This document shows positions 46,350 through 61,031 of a stretch of DNA of 64,000 nucleotides, in pieces. Made by a program: the position numbers and the translations under genes. How positions within the stretch are numbered: the stretch's first letter is position 1; the number at the start of each line of letters is the position of its first letter. Location: contig NC_081808.1 of the NCBI RefSeq assembly GCF_030704535.1, forward strand, positions 21,145,501 through 21,209,500, read 5' to 3'. The stretch is from Vitis vinifera. Its lineage: Eukaryota; Streptophyta; Magnoliopsida; Vitales; Vitaceae. The notes beneath the pieces are model-generated. The model ran no database searches. It saw only the letters and a list, made by a program, of their open reading frames with translations, and had not been told where the DNA came from.

Positions 46350-49201
46350 TCAACCAGTCCTCATTATGATGTGAACCCCACTATCAGTTTCCACGATGTC
46401 GCTAATCTCCCCAACTTTAAGAGCATATGTTGCTTCTTCAAAAGGCTTTTGCATCTGACCCCGACCAAATGGCCCTGTAACAACATTTACAAAGTACTTT
46501 TGTTTAAGACCTGCATTTATCAGGATAAGACCTGAGATCAATCAAAGCCAAATGAAACATAATGCCAAAATGGGGCACCGCTCACATGTACATCCCGTAC
46601 TCTTTTTGTGCAAAAACAAAAATAATATATTGGAAAGACATTTATATGCACAGGGGGTAGAAATCTCATTTACACGTGCATCATAAGGAATCAAAGGGCT
46701 CAACAAGGTAACAAGTCCCATAGTGAACACAAACTAAAAGATCATGTATAAGGCCAGATCTAAACAACCCACAAATACTAGAAGGGAAGAAACATTCAAA
46801 TTTTCTTGTTCATAATAGCTTCAAACTTCATACCAAACTAAACTCTCTAAGGCAGGCCTGGAAATGCATGCAGACGCACACAAGTACATAGCACATTCAG
46901 TAGAGTGCACTGGCATGAGCCTCAAACCGTCTACGCTTTAAAGGTGTTTCAGTATGTAACCAGGGCCACTGTAAAGCTCTCAGATGATTTGCAGCAAAAA
47001 AACTGGGTCCAGAAGCTGTAGCAAATGCAAAAGTACAAATTTGGGCATTTTCAATAAATTCTACAGGTTTATTAAGCATTAGTTTTGACTGAAGAATGTC
47101 TTAGCATGAAACAGACTCCTCTGGATTATCACTAAACCTAAATTATAATATTTATGATACTCATCTGTACAGATCCAGAGCCTGAACCTGTATCATGAAT
47201 ATTGGAAAAAGAGCAAAGACAACAATTATTATTATTTTTGGTGGTTTTATTAATAAAAACAGAAATTCCCTTCATTCAAAATTAAGTGATGGATGGAAGG
47301 ATGAGAGCCAAAAACCTATGTATCAGTTCTACCAGGAAACCAAAACAAGAGACAGCAAGATTACATGAGAATTTCTTGGATGCTAGAGGGAGCTATGGGA
47401 CTAAACCATATAGAAATATTGATTTACCAACGATTTTCATGCAAGATGGTATTCCAACACATGGGACCCAAAAGTTACAAAATAAGGATGGTAATCGTGC
47501 ATGCTCAGGATGGGGCACCCTGTTCTGATCCCATCCTCATGGACAAAACCCCTGCAAAACTTATCCCAGTTCCATTCCTTGTCCTGATCCCACCTTGCAA
47601 GATCAGTAAAGAAAACTTGTTTGGCTGAGTCAGGGGCACCACTGGACTTCAAATATAGCATATAAGCATATAGGGTTTGCAACATTCTTTACTGATAAAG
47701 ATCTGATGAGATCAACTGGTGGTACAAGTACCTACAGAAGAGGGAGCAGACCACAAAAAATTTCTCCTATAAAATATAAAATGGAATTATTAAAAACAAT
47801 GTTGCTCGAGATAGTGGAAAGTCTTGGAGCTGAGGTTTAGTCTTCGTGAGTATGAGAAACAATGTGCCACTTGAAAAACAAGTGACACACCAACTTTTTC
47901 ACCAGGCATAAGGAATCTTAACTCCAAAACCGAACATATCCAAATTGCTAGTTAACATTGTAGCTAATCATTATAATCTCATTGAGTCCACAGCATAAGA
48001 AGAGCATGAATTTTGTTGTAATCATTGAGAAGCCTCTTTATCTCCTATATCACTTAAGATGAACAAGCTATTAAAACCAAGCCAACATGAACAATGGAAA
48101 AGAACTTCATCCTAACACACAAGATGGCAAAACTTGAAAGTACTGAGAATTCAGATCTATGAAATCCACAATTTTAGATTGTCATAACTAAGAGACAAGT
48201 TTTTTACTACTTTCTTTTATCTGAAAACAAGAATAAATGTGAAAAAACAAATCTCAACTGCGAAAAACCCTAATTCACTCTGAGGAGACCAACTCATCAG
48301 AGGCAGACTACAACACATTGCAACCGCAGAGCAATCTGATATTCTTTGAATCCAATTCAATAACAAGAAAGTCAATGAGGGGGAAAAGAAGATAAGAATA
48401 AGGAACCAGATGCAACGATTATGGTGTTCAAAATCACTGAAAAAGAGGCAGAAAAACTGGGGAAAACCTAAGAAAGGTAAGCACACAAGCTTCTGAAATC
48501 AGAGTGTCAAAAGATTTGGAGATGTCTTGAGTTCAGCAACAGAAACCCTAATCTCACTTTCGTAACACCTAACAGATCAGAAAAACATTCATCACAATCC
48601 AAAATTAACAGTAATATCCCACGCTAACCGTCCTTCCCTTACTCAAACAAAAGACCACGGTTATACACAGAAAGCATTCATCGGCTGAGGCCATAGTTGA
48701 AGTAATTTCCACAGTCGAGACGAAAGGATTAAAAATTTTGAACCTGAGATTTCTCACTCTTCGAGACAAAATAAATATTATCACTCTACTTTTTGGCAGT
48801 TAGTGTAATGTTTTTTATTTTTGGAAAGCAACACAAAACAACACAAAGCACAAAGTTAGTTTTCCTGAGTTTTCTCAGCATCCAAAGAGAAGGCAGGAGT
48901 GAAAACCCTAATCCAAAAAAACCAATCAAAACAGAAGAAGATAAAGAGAGTAGAGCTATAAAAACCGACCGAGATCGCCGCCGCGCTTGGCAGAGCTGCA
49001 ATCGGAGATTTGAGAAGCGACGTCGGAGAACTTAGATTTGCCAGAAATGATGTCGTCGCGAATGGCCTTAATCTGAGTGACGGCACTTTCTTTGGTGGTG
49101 GCCTTTATGACTCGACCTTCAGGATCTCTCCAAGACGCCTTCCTTCTGGAATCTTGGTGCTTGATCAAGATGTGCGAAGCCCTCACCTGATTCGACGACA
49201 T
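46350..49201 (-). CDS. PIN1: PIN1-type parvulin peptidyl-prolyl cis-trans isomerase
   Basis: Two exons, 48970-49201 and 46350-46474, with a 2,495-bp intron, encode 118 residues. The protein begins [20 protein letters not shown] and ends [17 protein letters not shown]. This is the plant PIN1At type: a lone rotamase domain without the WW domain found in animal Pin1. It isomerises pSer/pThr-Pro bonds. The phosphate-binding basic loop is HQDSRRKA (Arg19, Arg20). The active-site Cys lies in [13 protein letters not shown], Met/Gln in [12 protein letters not shown], and the late His in SGVHII. The split falls after GGDLG, restored as GP FGRG. Plant PIN1 affects flowering time through MADS proteins and auxin transport; that is family knowledge. 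The upstream minus strand has a weak TATA-like TTTATATT near 49363-49370. Every key residue is present, so it looks functional. Confidence 0.95.
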
Positions 49202-52200
49202 TTTCCCCTTCTTTTTGTTGTGCTCCGCTCGATCTGCAGATGAGATCGAAGTTTTCTTCCTCTTTCGATCCGGCTCTATCTTCGCTACTCTCTTTGTCTC
49301 CCTCTCTCTTCTCGATCTCTCGATCTAAATGCGACCTGCGACTGGAAAACCTCCCTGTGAATATAAAGGCGTCCGGGGCTGTGATGCTGTGACCCGCAAA
49401 ACGACAGCGTTTAGCCTATCCACTGTGGTAATGATGTGGCTTTCTCTGATTGTAAGATAGCCAGCCCACCCATATGAATTAGTGTTGGTTTAAATCCTAA
49501 TAATTAAAAGATATACATACAGTAAATGATGATAGATTAAAAGAGGTTACTGCTGCCTTTTTTAGAAAATAATAATTAAATTATTTCTTCTTATAAAAAT
49601 GACATTTGCTGATTATTTAATCCCTTTTTGCTTTCTTTTTTTGTTTTCAAAGAAAATTAAAATTTATTTTAAATTATTTTCTGATATTTTATTTTATTTT
49701 TAATCAAAATTAAAGATTCAAAAAACATATTTTTTATCAAGAAAAATTAAAATTTTATTGTGAAAACAAACCAAAGGAAATTTTGCTTTATATTGGAAAA
49801 AAGGGCCTCAGATGCCGGCCTAGTAGGAGCCCATCGGCCCAAAACATTGTTGGGTTGGAGAAGAATGAGCTTAGGCTTTAAGCTAGCCCCATCATATGTG
49901 TTACCCCAATCTTCTACCGTTCATGGCATGGGTCATGGGTTTTTTTGTCTCTGAAGGCGCAACACCAGAAAGTAAAAAGGAAGAACAGAAATGGCAGGCA
50001 GTATATTTGGATCAATGGTAATGCAAAACTGAAAAAGTACAAGTTTCTTTTACCCATGAAGATGCGTTCGATTTTCAGATATGAGAAAAAGTTTTTAATA
50101 CTATATATGTATAAGTTCTTTATCATGAGAGTCTTTTGAACTCATATAAGATGAATATAAAACATATTATTGGAACTTATCAATCCCTAATAAAAGATTT
50201 TTGCAGTGTCGATGACTATTGTCAGTTAATTATACTTAGTTTGGTAAAGAGAAGTCTAGTTCATACTTGTATTTGGTGCATGACCCTTGAAGATTTGAGG
50301 CAAGTCTTTTGCTACTAGAGACCGATCACCATGATTTGGTCCAAGTGTTGTTGGGTTGAGAAGCAAATGGTGAAAGAATTGAAGATAATTTTTTTTTTCT
50401 ATTCTATCTTTTCTTTTCTTAAATCCTAGGCCTACTTTCATAATTTTTCTCCATTAGGACATGATTGGTGGGAGGGTGAGTCTACTAGGAACCCTAAATT
50501 CCTTCTTTCCTATACCTCAAATCATTAGGGTGCATCAAAACTTATTCTAAACTTCTTTAGGTCTAAGCACAACTATTAACTTGGTTTCAAAAACCAATAA
50601 AGATACCGTAGATCAAGAGAAAATGTCATACCTATGATTTAGATGTTCTCGAATTGATTCTTGTCAGTATAGAAAGCTCCAAAGCGGCAACAAATCTCGT
50701 AGACGTCATGATCTTCTACCTGATGACTCCTCCTTGAGTTTAAATACTAAGATAGTAGAGAACTTAGACTAGAGGCTAGGGTTTTCTCTCTGGATTGCAC
50801 AAAGAGAATGACAAAAGTTTGAATTAGAAATCTTAACTCCTAGGGGAGGTATTTCTATGCTTCCTACCAGGCTTAAGTGATTTGAGACCACCATGAACTT
50901 AGGTCACTTAATTTAATAGAAAAATGTTGTTAATTTATTAATTAACTATATAGGGCTTCAATTAATCAATCAGACCAATCCGAAGATACCTCTTGCTTAC
51001 TTTTATGCGATCTTGTATAATTACCAAAATGTACTTATGCACATAAGTGAACTAAAAACTCATCCAACGCTCATAAATCGTGCGATCAAGAAATATGAAC
51101 TTGAATTAGGACCAGTAGGACCCATATGACAGTACTGACTCCCTTAAAATCCGATTTTGAAGTTGATACAACATTCCACTACAGAGAGCCAATTGTATTA
51201 TATAATAACAAGACATCAAGTGCTCAAATCCGTAACCTACTATCCGTTGTATTTAGTCTCCCAATGAATTGATGTTCATAATCTAACAAGGTGAAAGTTA
51301 TCAACTTTTCAAAACTACCTCTACAATCATTAAGTTATAAATCTTTTTATTATGTGATCAAATGACATACTCTAATATAAATAACATATGTCAAATTCCA
51401 CCAAATGAATTATTATAGGCTCACATATTTCATGATCACATATCCCCAGGATCACCCAAGAGGATATATTGTCTCAAAGTCCATGAGATATCATGGTGTC
51501 TCTATTAAGAATATTTGTTACTACCGGTTTTCATCAACAATGACTCAATCATTTGGGAATATATAATTAGTTTACGATATCATTCATAGGTCAAAGTCAC
51601 TGCTAATTTTTGCACAAGTTTAATATTCTCTCAAGGTTGAGAGACAATATAGTATAACAACTTAGTCAAGTTATGCCTATTTAATAGTCTTTTATCACGA
51701 CTCATTGTGTGTCTTGTTAAATGTGTAACCATACACACTAATACACTCACTATAGGAACCTCATCCTAATGGCCAACACCAACCATCCTTCCAATTACTG
51801 AGTGGTTCACTATAGTTTCAAATAGATTGCCTAAGTCTATGAATTGATTACTAACAAATCATCTACTTGCAAGGACCCATGATTTGAATTTTTCGTGGAA
51901 TTTCTAATGTACCGAGGTCATATACAATGCAATAATTGCTAGGTCAAAATGCTCATAGAGAATAATGCATGGAATAAGGATAGATAAAAGTGAACCTAGA
52001 ATATCATTGAATGAATAACGAATTCCATGTCTATTACCTCATGTCATGCTTTTAAAAGCTTTTATCCTAATAGAGTCAACTTTTCTTACAGGGATTGGCG
52101 AGTCAGGAATTCAAAACTTGGGACCTTCACCAAACTTGTCAATGGTCGTCTTGACTCATGTTAGGCTATACATGTTAAGTTTAGAGACAGGTACTGCCTT

Positions 52201-54454
52201 GAGATTTATTCCTTGTATGCATTCACAAATCATTCTTGATTTATGTGCTTTTCTGGGAGCAATGAGAGTTCAGGAGATTGGTGTTTACCTTCCTAAACCT
52301 CTCACGAGCAAGTCTCTTTGATTAAGAGCTTTGGAGTCAGGTGCTTTTAAAGCATCCATTGAAGCACTACTCTACCTTATTGCCCTTTGTTCAAGGAACA
52401 TGAATGTAGTTGTTAACTTGAACAACATGGGTCACTGGCTTTTGATGGGTTTGAGTGCAATGAGGCAAAAAACACCTTGTTTATAAAAATTATTCATGTT
52501 GGGGACAAGTTGACATCTTAGTACAATTGGTACCCGATATGCTTTGGGTTGGTACCTTGGTACACCCGGTACCCAGTACCCGATACATGATACCTCTCAT
52601 TTGGGAAAAAGCATGGCCAAGTTGTTATATAAGAGCGCTTAAATCATGTTTGTCTACAAATGGATAAAGGACATTATATGGCTCTATTTCCCATCATCAT
52701 CTTTTCTTTCTAATTAACTCAAACCATGCTACTATCATCTTAAAATTAAATCAAAAGCATATGATTGAAGGAAATTTTTTAGTTTTGATGCAATGTGGCT
52801 AAAAAATTAACAATTTTAAGGATATGGTCTTAAACCTTGAAAATGTCATTATAATGGATCCTTTGGCTACTAATATTTGAAAAATAATAATTGATAATGT
52901 CAAGTTTATAGCTATAAATTGGAATAGAGTTGTCTTTAGTAATATTTTTAAGAATATTTAAAATTTCTATTAAGAGCTAAATTTGCTGCAAGATTTTACA
53001 GTTAGTCATAAGAATGATAGTAGGGTAATTCAACTAAACATTGAGGATGTTTAAAAATAAAAAATAAAAATCCAATAGGGTGATGGAAATACCAAATTCT
53101 TCCTACTCTCATATCCATCATATTTGCGGCAAAACCCTTTTTTATTTTATTTTTTTTGTGGATTCAACAAGAGATTGAGATCAAGTTTGATGTGGATTCC
53201 AAGTACGCTCTCAAAGAAGAAAGTGTGTAGCCGGAGTTTGAAGGTTTTAGGCAAATGGTTCAAGTGGGGATTAAAGGATTGGGTTAGGTAAATCCTTATA
53301 TTCAATTAATTTTCTTCATAATGGATGTTTTGATCTCTTAAAGCCCATGGTTTTTTTAATTTTTTTTTTTTATCTCTTTGAAGGTTTTCCACATTAAAAT
53401 ATTGGTGTTATTGTCTCTTTATTCTATCTTATCTTTTGATTGGATTTTTTCATTAGCTTATAATATTTCCATTGCGTTAATTGATATATAAGTTGAAATT
53501 AGATTATTGAAACTTTAAAAGAATAAGGTATATGTCAATTTTGATGTGGATGTCAAAACACATGTGAATACGTGATTTTGAGTTGATTCAATGTCTTATA
53601 TATCATGGTTGGAGAGTGTTGATATATATGCATATGATTTGCTCGACTAACTTAGAGTGTTGATGCATCCATTATTACTTGTGATTTGTTTACTTGTTAG
53701 TAAGATTGAAAAAGAAAATCAAAACAATTGAAAAATCAAGGGACTTTAGCATTCATGAGATATCATCTCAAAGTATTTTAATAACGACTATTCATCTCCC
53801 ACTCTAGGTGTTATCCGTAGATGAAATTCATCTTCATATTCATCAATTATTAATGAGAATGCAATATTATATTTTCTCAATCTTCTTTTCTCTCTATTCT
53901 AATTTCCACTCCTTTCATATTCTATTATTGAAAAGGCAACTTTTATGTTTAAATATTACATTTATAAAGATGACATGAAAAAATAGGTTATTTGTACAAT
54001 AATAAAGTTAAAAAGAAAAATTGCAATATTATTTGATGAATTCCTTAAAATTAAATTTTGATACATTTAAAAATTACAATATTATTATATGAATTCCTTC
54101 TAATAAAAACAGGATAAAATTAACTTTTCATACATTTAAAAGAAATACAAGAAAATGTTCTATCAAGGGAATTATTAAGGATAAAATATGAAGACTAATA
54201 GTGGCTATTCTAGGCAAATTTGTGAGAATTATCTTATCATATTTTTTAAAGTTGTATTACATAAAGAAAGTTTGATGTTAACTAAAAATGATCAAGAGTT
54301 TATCATGTAACAATATTGTTACAAAGAATATTATAAATAATTGTAAAAAAGAAAATGTTTAGAAATGTGGTTTGAGAATTACAATTTGTCATTACAAATT
54401 ATTTGACCAAAATGAGGAATTTATTAAACAAAATTATTAGTTCAAGGGTTTCCC
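49202..54454. other. PIN1 promoter side and gene-poor DNA
   Basis: The first 200-250 bases hold the PIN1 5' UTR and promoter. The rest has no recognised gene. From about 50460 to 52320 the sequence has more balanced composition and reads like the non-coding internal or terminal part of a retroelement, but no LTR pair, primer site or coding domain was identified, and the 91-codon frame at 52046-52321 has no known motif. From 52330 on it is AT-rich. Confidence 0.4.
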
Positions 54455-55610
54455 TAGTTACATTTTGACGATTACAAAATAAGACTAAGTATACTAACAT
54501 GTTTTTCAAGTGAATTTTTTAGGTTTTATTAATAAATTCAAAAGAAAACTCAAATATTCTTATAAGATATTCAAAAGTCATGAAGAAACACATCCTTGAA
54601 GACTCAAGTTGTCTAGGAACCTCTATAAGATGAATCTCATCAGTTCACTTAGGATAAAATATGTTTATACACTTCTAAATGTTGTTTCATTCATCCTCAC
54701 CTAAGCTTAAAAGTAACCTTGTGTCTTCAAAGTGAATGAATGTGTTTTACTTCAAAAACTTGGGTTTAATTCTTTTAAAAATATCTTAAAGGTTTTTAAA
54801 TGAAATGCTCGAGTTACTAAAAGATTAAAACTTAAAAGGAAAGTATTTTTGTCTATTTTCTATGCAACCAATTAAGGATGCCTTGAACTGGTCAAATTGA
54901 CTAGGACATCAATTCAACTGATTAGGCTTTCTTGGTTGAGAATCGATTAAGCTTGTACAAAATTCTCTCTTTTAATAGTTGGTATCTAACCAATTGAGGT
55001 TCACTCAAGCATTAAAAACACCAAATGTCACTTGAAGACTATATGGCTAAGTCAATATGTTGAATTAGAGCTCAATTGATTGATGCCTTTTTTGTATTGT
55101 TTTGGGGTCTTGAGTTGTTTTCTTATAAATTGGAAAACTCTCTTTTATTTATTGACAAGATAACACTAATATTGAATATTTTTTCACCTACTTTCTCTAT
55201 TTCAACACTCTTCATTTAAGTGCATTAAATCCTTCACTTGTAAATTTTTACGTGCACCGTTGAAATCCATCCTAGCCTTTCCTTTGTATTAAGCTCTACA
55301 ATTATACTAGGATTCTTCATTTTCCTATTCTTGTTTTAAGTAATAGAAACTTTAAGTTGGTTGAGAACTTAAAGGATTGTAGTGCCCATTGGAGTTCATA
55401 AATTCAAGTATAAAAGATTGAAGATTTGGGTTAAAACCTTGGATAGTGGAACCTTCACTCGATTAGAAGGTTGAAGAGAGTAGACATAGATTCCCTTACT
55501 CTTTAATTTATTGCATTTGTAATTAAATATTTTGTTGTTTTAATTTAACTATTTTGTGAAAAGTTTTTAACTACTCAATTCACCTCTCTTTTGGGTGTTT
55601 TTGTTGTCTC
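54455..55610. mobile_element. Putative LTR remnant (solo LTR)
   Basis: Starts near TTTTGACGATTACAAAATAA and ends near AATTCACCTCTCTTTTGGGTG. Both ends resemble the start and end text common in plant LTR elements, and the length of about 1.1 kb suits a solo LTR. A TATA-like TTCTTATAAATTGG lies near 55120. No partner LTR, target duplication or internal coding region was found, so the assignment rests on recall of typical end sequences. Confidence 0.35.
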
Positions 55611-56629
55611 ATAAAAATAATTATTTGTTTTAGATTTTCTTAATGATTTCGTGAGAATAGAGCATACATGTGGTGCTATGCTTGAGGAATTTTTTTTTGC
55701 TAGGCAAGTTATTTAAGATTTAGTTTTTTTCATTAATACAAGACTGTCCTAAAAATAGAAAATTAAAAAATAAATAATTTTAAGAATAACTTAATTTTTA
55801 AAACAACATTTTAAAATCTACGTAAAAAAGAAAATTTTAGGAAAGTATTTTTTTTTATTAAGATAAAATTATCTTAAAAAATAAAAAATTTAAAATAATT
55901 TAAATTAAAAAAACAAGTTAATACTTCAACACTATTAAGTACTATTTACATTTAAGACCATAGAAAAAAACACCAGAATCTTTTTTATCAAAGAAAGAAA
56001 GCTGACTGGTTCTAACCGTTCATAAGTATAACTGCTTTATAAAAAATTTCACTCTGAATCAAATGATGAAGGGCTGGTTGGAGAGGGTTCAAGGAAGACA
56101 AAAAAAGGAAAAAAAGTCACGCCTGTATTAAGGCATCGAGCCTAGCTGTTTGGTCAAACATCTACACGTGTTTTGACTTCAAAGTTATCAAGCTTAGAAT
56201 TGCGTTTCTTTAAAAAACCAAAATTTCTTACACTTGGTAAAATCTCAACACAAACCCAGATGACAATCATCTGCAGTTCCAAGGATAAAATTGGTATCTG
56301 AGTCCGTTAAAATTCAATTTCAACTGCATCCAAATGTTAAAAGGAAAATGAGATAATAACGTTGTATGGAGTTCACAAGAGCAGGGATTTCTTACAAATA
56401 AATATGCAAAAGATTTGGGGTCAGCACACTAATACAAGCTACAGAGGGGCCAAAGAACCACTACCTACAGCAGGGGCTGGCATACAACAATGGTGGATTG
56501 AATCAATGGATTTCCATTCACTTGCGCCTCTTGCACAGCTTTCAGTTCATGGTGACTCGTATTGGTGATAGGCTACTGCAAGTGCAGTCTGCTGTGCCCT
56601 GTTTATCTGAATTTATGTCCTCGTGTCAA
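55611..56629. other. AT-rich flank and 3' UTR of the MSRA5-like gene
   Basis: No gene is seen in 55611-56340; 56340-56629 next to the stop probably includes the 3' UTR of the minus-strand gene. The short plus-strand frames are antisense to that gene. Confidence 0.4.
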
Positions 56630-59600
56630 CTACACTTCTCTCAAAATGGGCCAACCTTTTCTAATGATCTCCTCAATCCTTGCATTAATTTGCTGCTGAA
56701 CCTTCGGTGGGCAAAGCTCTGCTGCAAAACCGTTCAGTTTTGCTGCCAGAGTTGATTTCTCTAGCTCTTCTTCAGGCAAGTTCCCCATCAGCTGAATGAG
56801 GAAAGGATTTCTTTTGAGCTCAAATTTCTGCAGATTTTGAAACACGAAAAGTTTGTCAGTGATGCAATAAGGTTAGAAACAAATCTTTTGCCTTGGAAAG
56901 GAATTTTCCTAAATTGGCAGTATACTGGAATGTGTTTTCCATTTCTTAAAATATGAAAGTAGGAATCATCAGCTTAAGTGTTTGGCAGTGTGGAATATTG
57001 AAGAATTACTGTGGAGGTTCTACACTACACTGCTTCTTGGAAAAAGAATAGGGATGCATTTGGAAAGTATAAAAATAAAATAAAATATTTTATATATACA
57101 TATATGCTTTTCTGATTCACTGTTCCAGAAACAGAAAGAGCAAATGAAAGTATTAGTTCAAAAAATAGGATTTCATGGTATGTTGTCTGCTCTGTTTAAA
57201 CATCTGAGGAAGTCATTTCTTTTCAGTTTCTGTTTTTAGTTTTTGTTTTTGTTGTTTTTTTTTAAAAATGTTTTAGTTGTCAACAAACAAGACAGTTCCA
57301 GAACCTCAGTTGTGATTATCCAACTTAAAAGCTTGCTTTTTAACAGCCCAACCCTAATACAACATAGGATACAAGCTTTAAATCAATATGAATTTTGCTT
57401 TCAAATCTGACTTCTAAGACAAACTCGCAAAGAATTGAGTTATACATAAACTATAAGCTCTACATCAATAGTAGTTTTTTTTTAAATCAAGTTGAAGAAT
57501 AGAAGAGTTCCACAGTAACAAAATCAACTACAAGCGCATAAAGAAAACTGTGATCAAGCTACCAAACCTGATGTTCAGGCTCTGCTGGGCAAAATTTTCC
57601 AAGTTGTTGAATTTGAGTAGTCACAATACTGCTCTTTGACACAGTTTGTTCTCTTTCTTTGCTGACAGCAGCCAGTCTCAACTCTTCAGTCCCATTAGTA
57701 AAGATAATAGACCTATAGACATAGATCGGTTCATTGGGTAAGTATGACTTTTAAAATGAACTAGAAGATGTTGCTCCAGGTCATGAGAGTTACCTATATT
57801 GGTTACCCACATCAGGGCCTTGCCCAAATACCTGCCTAGAATCATGACTAGACCAGAAAACCTCTAAAAGTTGCCTGAAAGTAATCAGCCTGGGATTGTA
57901 TTCAATCTACATAACATTCAGAAATTCACATTAAACAAGTTCCCATAAAATTGACAAGGCAGAAATGACAGAAACAGATCTTTCTGGATATAAGGAACAG
58001 AAAGAAGTTCTATGAAAACAAAAAGAAGAGAAAATCCTTATTTTTGAGCCAGAGTAAAACACAATCCATCTTCTACTTCCAGGCCCTAATATATAAAACT
58101 GGCTATGGATAATCAAATACCTGTTGCCTTATAGCTAAGAGTTCAAACAATTATATCAGCAAGGTTTAAGGTCATCAGGATCAGAAAAAGGCTGGCATTG
58201 ATTAGGAGGTATTTCAGATTAGTGGCAGTGAAATGCTTAAGTGAATTAGAGGGTAATTCAGATCACCCTGTACAGTGAGCCTCACAAGCAATTGGCCTAG
58301 TATCATACAATAAAGAACTTACAATTTATTCTTCAGTAGCGCAAGACAAAATGTTTAATTCATTAGATAAAATGAATTTCTCGAACAAAGCATAGTCACA
58401 AGCAGAAAAAATTTGCGTGCCAAGTCCATAAAAATCTAATTACAATTTATTCTTCTGCAGAGCGAGAAAATGTTTCATTCATTAGCGAAAATTTGAAATG
58501 GCTAAGGCAAAATAGAGAATTGAAGGAAACACACAATGGTTCATCCCTGCATCATTTATCCTTCCAAAACTTCAGCCTCCATGATAGATTTTCATAGCCC
58601 AACCCCATACCCATCTATCCCCACACCATTTATCCTTCCAAAACTTCAGCCTCCTTGATAGATTTTCATAGCCCAACCCCATACCCATCTATCCCCGCAC
58701 CATTTATCCTTCCAAAACTTCAGCCTCCTTGCTTCACTCAACCATCATCCTCCTCTTCCTCCCCATATTTTCTACTAATGACCTAATTCCAAAACGGTCC
58801 TCTTCCAATTGCATACCATCATTCCATTTGCACAAAAACACCTTATTCGACAAAGAAAGACGTCTAATGCTCATCATCCCACCCCCCACCCCCCTTAGTC
58901 TTCTCCATGCACATTGTCAGCCATTTCACAAAATGCATCTTTTTCTTCAACACCCCACCTCAGAAATCCCAATAATTTTTCTCCAACCTCAATCTGACTT
59001 CCCTTGGAATTGAACAAAGACAAAAGGAATATGTGAAGGCTAGATAGAGTGCTCTTGATCAATTTAAGCCTCTACCCTTTTAGAGATATACTGTCTTTTT
59101 CTTATTGATAGTCTTTTACGAAACCTCTCTTCCACCTCATCCCAAACCATCATTGATCTAAAAGGAGAACCCAAAGGAAGACCCAAGTAAGTAAATGGAA
59201 GCTTGCCTTCTTTGCATCCTAACTCCAAGACCAACTCCTCAGCATGTTCCACCCAACCAATAGGAACTAGCTCACTCTCATCCAAGTTAATTTTCAACTC
59301 CAATAAAGCTTCAACCACATGAGCCACCAACTTAAATGGACTACTTGATCTTGGGAAGCCTCATGAAAAACAAGAGTGTCATGTGCAAACAAGTGAGACA
59401 CCTCCCCTTCACTGCCTCTCCCCCTCACCCTAACTCATGTATGGCATCCAACCTCACTAGCTCTCTTGAGAAGATAGCTAAGGGTCTTCATTGCAACAAC
59501 AAATAAATAGGGAGACATAGGGTCCCCTTGCTTCAAGCCCCTGTACCTTTCAAAGAAACTAGAAGGTTATCATTAACAATCACTGAAAACCTTGCAGAAG

Positions 59601-60985
59601 ATATGTACCATTTAATCCATTGAACCCATTTTCTGCCAAAACTCATCTTTTTAAGAACTAAGATCAAGAAATTCGAATTGACATGGTCATACAACTTTTC
59701 AACATTTAACTTACACAAGAATCCACAAGCATTGCTCTTCAACATAAGAGTCTATGGCCTCATTTTCCTTTAGCACAACATCAAGAATTTGTCTACCCTT
59801 TACTTCTATGATCAAAACAACTCAAATTGTTATCAATACAGAGCATTTTGCTCACTAAAATTACAATCCCAGGAGTCCCTGAGAATCATATTCTGTTGCT
59901 AAGCAAATGGATTTCCATTTCAATCTTTGTGCAAAACCCTTTCCAACTTTGAGCCGTGCAAGTTTAAATGTATAAGTAACAGGCAAATAGGCATGCTCTT
60001 GTTCATTAAGCAAAAGGATTTCCATCTCAATTTTGGTGCACAATCATTCTCACCTTTAACCCATGCAAGTTCAAAAATAAAAGTAATCAGCTCCATAGAT
60101 TTTCCAAATAATCGAAGGAACAAATAATCCATAAGCCAGTATATTGCTATACATAACTAACTCAATTCTGTTCCAAAATGTTTCTACACAGCCATGTCCA
60201 ATAATACTGCAATGCTGAAAATAAACATCAGAATTCAGTAATTCCCCCAATTAGCCTGAAAATAATTATCATAATCCAGGGATTGTCCCAGTAAGCCACA
60301 CAAGTGATGTTCTAAGATTTAATTCTTTCCTTAGACCTAACAATAAGCACCAAGGATTAAAATATCAGAAATTGCAGAAATATTGGTGGTTGGATTTTAT
60401 AAAAATATTGGATGGAAATTCAAACAAAAAATATTCATGGGATGGAAATTAATCAAAATTCATAAAAATATTTTTTTAAAAAAATCCAAGATATGATAAA
60501 AACAAGCAATGATACACATATTAAAGTCGCTTTATTGAAAAAATTATATATATATATATATGCAGCCGAGTTGGTTAGGGTTCGACTAGGAAGTATGGTC
60601 CCAATAAATGGCACATGGTCTTGGGTTCGAATCCTATTATTGATGATACCTTGAATTTACCTGGCACAGGTTGTTGCGGGATGGTCAGCACCCCGAGGTT
60701 TGATTCCCCATGGAGAGTCTTAAGGGCTTGGCCATAGAAGGTTCCTTGGTTATAAAATATATATATATATATATTTGATAATAATGTACAAAACTTGAAA
60801 ATGCATTTAATGCTAAATGATGACCTATCTAGTTTGGATATATTTAAGGATATAAAAGAAATGCTTTTTTTTTTTTTATAAGTAAAAAAAGTATTGTATT
60901 ACGAAGAGACGCTAAAATAGCGACTCAAGATGTAAAAAAACAGAAAGGGAAACACTCACCTCCTAACATGTGAAAAGAAATGATG

Positions 60986-61031
<46 letters not shown>

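Noticed and set aside
47437-47685. 82-codon minus-strand frame in the PIN1 intron
   Set aside because: No recognisable domain and no splice sites joining it to the PIN1 exons; the direct joining of the two PIN1 exons restores the conserved protein without it.
52046-52321. 91-codon plus-strand frame
   Set aside because: No domain, no plausible promoter or splice partner, and repeat-like surroundings.
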